From Tenacibaculum dicentrarchi (GTDB lineage: Bacteria; Bacteroidota; Bacteroidia; Flavobacteriales; Flavobacteriaceae): a DNA stretch of 64,000 nt. Made by a program: the position numbers and the translations under genes. The stretch is from positions 62,001 through 126,000 of the forward strand of contig NZ_OZ038524.1 of the NCBI RefSeq assembly GCF_964036635.1, written 5' to 3'. A model generated the notes under the pieces. The model saw nothing but the letters and a program-made list of their open reading frames with translations, searched no databases and had not been told where the DNA came from. Below, in pieces: positions 62,311 through 64,000 of this stretch (position 1 is the first letter of the stretch; every line of letters begins with the position of its first letter).

Positions 62311-63066
62311 ATGAAAAAGATATATACACTACTAATTATAGCTATTTTAACGCTTACAATTTCTTGCAGTCAAGATTCGAGTAATAACGATGTTTCAAGT
62401 AATTCGTCAGGTGATGGAACGGGTGGTTCTTTAGCTACTTTTATTTTAAAAGATGCTTATTTATACACCGTTGATTTTTATAAATTAACTGTTTTTAATA
62501 TTTCAGATACTCAAAATCCTGTAAAAGTAAACACTATTGATGTTGGTTTTAATATTGAAACCTTATTTAGTTTTGATAATTATTTATTTATAGGCTCACA
62601 AAATGCGATGTTTATTTATGATATTACCAACAAAGAATTGCCTAAAAAATTAGCACAATCTAATCATTTTACTTCCTGTGACCCTGTGGTTGCCAACGGC
62701 ACAAATGCCTATGTAACTTTACATAGTAATTCGGGGTGTCAGGGAACGGTAAATGAATTAAAAACCTACGATATTACCGATATAAAAAATCCAATATTAT
62801 TAAATAATAGAGGTTTAACTCAACCTAAAGGATTAAGTTTATATGGAAATAATTACTTATTAGTTTGTGATGATACGGTTAAAATTTTCGATATATCAAA
62901 CCCAAAAAATTCAAAATATATTAATGAAATTCCGACAAAAAATGCCTTGGATATTATCATAAGAGATAATCATGCGTTTATTATTTCTGACAATAGCATT
63001 GACCAATATGAATTAGATGCCACGAATATTGAAAGTTTTATTAAAATAAGTACTTTTAATTTTTAA
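62311..63066 (+). CDS. LVIVD-repeat lipoprotein
   Basis: This 251-residue lipoprotein has a signal with lipobox LTISC (Cys about 19), a Ser-rich linker and LVIVD-type beta-propeller repeats (DAYLYTVDFYKLTVFNISDTQNPV; NLIF-type blades repeated about every 45 residues). The ATG at 62311 is selected because it begins the lipoprotein signal, while the in-frame TTG at 62290 would extend it over the previous gene. Surface lipoprotein of unknown role. Confidence 0.8.
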   Translation: MKKIYTLLIIAILTLTISCSQDSSNNDVSSNSSGDGTGGSLATFILKDAYLYTVDFYKLTVFNISDTQNPVKVNTIDVGFNIETLFSFDNYLFIGSQNAMFIYDITNKELPKKLAQSNHFTSCDPVVANGTNAYVTLHSNSGCQGTVNELKTYDITDIKNPILLNNRGLTQPKGLSLYGNNYLLVCDDTVKIFDISNPKNSKYINEIPTKNALDIIIRDNHAFIISDNSIDQYELDATNIESFIKISTFNF

Positions 63067-63067
63067 C

Positions 63068-63106
63068 AAAAAAAGCCCTAAGATTTAAAATTTTAGGGCT
63101 TTTTTT
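63068..63106. terminator. Bidirectional terminator
   Basis: The arms AAAAAAGCCCTAA and TTAGGGCTTTTTT lie between the convergent LVIVD gene and queD. Confidence 0.88.
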
Positions 63107-63136
63107 ATATTTCAATCTAAATTTTGTTAATGCTTA

Positions 63137-63589
63137 CTATTGATTATCACTTGCAAACCATTCTGCGAAACTGCTGTCAGTTTCTTGTAATTTTATTGCG
63201 TGAAGCTTAATATTTTCAGGAAGTCTATCTTTAATTTTTTTAGCAAAATCAATCGCCATCATTTCACTTGTTGGCTGATAATCAACTAAAATAACATGAT
63301 GTCCTCTATCTTTTAACTCTTTGGCTAATTCAATATGAGGCGTATTTTGATTAAAAACAGTTGCGTGGTCAAAAATATCAACAATTTCTTCTTTGACAAT
63401 TTTCTTTAAATCACCAAAATCGATGACCATACCAAATTTTACATTGGTAGTATCCATAATTGGCTGTCCCATTACGGTTACAAAAAGCTTATAACTATGC
63501 CCGTGAACGTTTTTACATTTTCCATCATAACCATACAACGCATGCCCTGTTTCAAAAGTAAACTGTTTTGTAATTCTTATATTATTCAC
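63137..63589 (-). CDS. queD: 6-carboxytetrahydropterin synthase
   Basis: This 150-residue enzyme makes 6-carboxytetrahydropterin from dihydroneopterin triphosphate for queuosine synthesis. Zinc ligands H16, H29 and H31 and catalytic C25 are present (ETGHALYGYDGKCKNVHGHS). It begins with GTG at 63589; no ATG is available before an upstream in-frame stop. The GTG shares its first base with the TAG stop of the 31-residue mini-gene upstream. Confidence 0.93.
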   Translation of the reverse strand: MNNIRITKQFTFETGHALYGYDGKCKNVHGHSYKLFVTVMGQPIMDTTNVKFGMVIDFGDLKKIVKEEIVDIFDHATVFNQNTPHIELAKELKDRGHHVILVDYQPTSEMMAIDFAKKIKDRLPENIKLHAIKLQETDSSFAEWFASDNQ

Positions 63590-63684
63590 TATCTCTTAAA
63601 TTTTTTGTTTGCTCTGTATTTATTGTAAAAATACACAATTGCTACGCCTGCTGCTAAAATGGCAAATAAATAATCTCCACCCAT
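63589..63684 (-). CDS. 31-residue membrane mini-protein
   Basis: This is a very short ORF: MGGDYLFAILAAGVAIVYFY followed by basic NKYRANKKFKR. It has one membrane helix and a basic tail, a plausible positive-inside peptide. The stop codon overlaps the queD start (TAGTG), which suggests translational coupling. It is too short to be sure. Confidence 0.5.
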   Translation of the reverse strand: MGGDYLFAILAAGVAIVYFYNKYRANKKFKR

Positions 63685-63695
63685 AATTTTATTTT

Positions 63696-63869
63696 TTATT
63701 TGCCGAAAGTACGAATTTGTTTGGCAACTTTTGTTAAAATCCATACGAAAACTACTGAAAACAATACTCCTACTAGTAAAAACACTATTTGATTCTCAAG
63801 TATCCACCTTGCAATTTCCTGTCCTGTTGTTTTATTTTGAATATTTTTTATCTCTTGAAATAAAAACAT
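63696..63869 (-). CDS. 57-residue single-span membrane protein
   Basis: This short ORF starts at ATG 63869 (MFLFQEIKNIQNKTTGQEIA), has an amphipathic N-terminus and one membrane helix (about 28-47, IVFLLVGVLFSVVFVWIL), and a basic tail (KVAKQIRTFGK). It lies 11 bases before the next mini-gene in the same direction. No family is recognised. Confidence 0.55.
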   Translation of the reverse strand: MFLFQEIKNIQNKTTGQEIARWILENQIVFLLVGVLFSVVFVWILTKVAKQIRTFGK

Positions 63870-63872
63870 TTT

Positions 63873-63998
63873 TTATTTTTTAAATTTTGATAAAGCTTTT
63901 TTAGTTGCTTCGGATAAAACCAATTTCCCTGATATTTGGGCATTTTCTATTAATAATTCTTGCCAATGTTCTGTACCAATCCACAAGGTTTTTTTCAT
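63873..63998 (-). CDS. Small basic protein, possibly the 3' part of a longer gene
   Basis: This 41-residue reading frame starts at ATG 63998 (MKKTLWIGTEHWQELLIENA) and ends LSKFKK. It has no membrane segment. The window stops 2 bases upstream, so it may be a complete small gene or the C-terminal end of a longer one. Confidence 0.45.
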   Translation of the reverse strand: MKKTLWIGTEHWQELLIENAQISGKLVLSEATKKALSKFKK

Positions 63999-64000
63999 TT

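Noticed and set aside
62281..62320. Possible frameshift joining the two LVIVD genes
   Set aside because: The second gene has its own lipoprotein signal and lipobox at its ATG, so they are separate genes.
1..64000. CRISPR arrays, insertion sequences, prophage or rRNA genes
   Set aside because: No regularly spaced repeats, no transposase or integrase ORF and no phage genes; only palindromic elements and one tRNA were found.

Overview
The window is chromosomal DNA of a member of the Bacteroidota, almost certainly a marine Flavobacteriaceae species (Tenacibaculum/Polaribacter-like; the genus is a guess). The evidence is the very AT-rich sequence, the lack of Shine-Dalgarno motifs, promoters of the TTG-N19-21-TAnnTTTG type, three proteins with C-terminal type IX secretion (T9SS) sorting domains, a TonB receptor with an N-terminal carboxypeptidase-like domain, and several lineage-restricted families. 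No phage, insertion sequence, CRISPR array or rRNA operon was seen. The one tRNA is tRNA-Leu(CAA).

Layout. 1-2.5 kb: a LytTR response regulator (cut by the window edge) and its TPR histidine kinase. 2.7-5.3 kb: a minus-strand operon trhO-trhP-ferredoxin, which looks like a complete tRNA wobble-uridine hydroxylation unit. 5.5-10.8 kb: asd, an HD hydrolase, then holB, an NtrY-like kinase and a crotonase. 10.9-14 kb: feoA-feoB, a 39-residue Cys-rich partner and a small barrel-like protein. 14-19.3 kb: brnQ, a hydrolase, upp, two lineage-specific membrane proteins, trmB and an alkyltransferase-like protein. 19.3-25.8 kb: a T9SS cargo protein, then an iron-sulfur/redox run of Mrp-type carrier, NifU domain, ferredoxin-NADP reductase, fatty acid hydroxylase, [2Fe-2S] ferredoxin and FNT channel. 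25.8-31.9 kb: a minus-strand iron-acquisition run of TonB receptor, two small membrane proteins, PepSY-TM reductase candidate and flavodoxin. 32-39.6 kb: thioesterase, AI-2E/PerM protein, then a block of nucleotidyltransferase, TPR, DUF4292-like lipoprotein and EnvC-like protein, and a fused peptide ABC ATPase. 40-46 kb: two large secreted metalloproteases (M43 and M4) with almost identical C-terminal tails. 46-59 kb: Uup, an exonuclease, a PhoB/PhoR-like pair, purD, a divergent nucleoside-phosphorylase-like protein, a C-terminal protease, rnpA, an acyl-CoA dehydrogenase, and a TonB-C and plug-type pair. 59-64 kb: tRNA-Leu, prs-rplY-pth, two LVIVD lipoproteins, queD and three mini-genes.

Themes. 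Iron and Fe-S chemistry recurs (Feo, siderophore receptor, flavodoxin, Fe-S carriers, three ferredoxin/reductase genes, the trhP iron-sulfur hydroxylase). The most unusual signals are a family of dispersed palindromic intergenic elements (three copies, about 16.2, 22.5 and 56.2 kb), the trhO-trhP-ferredoxin linkage, the self-contained hydroxylase electron-transfer cluster, and a 180-base tract shared with only five mismatches by two unrelated proteases.
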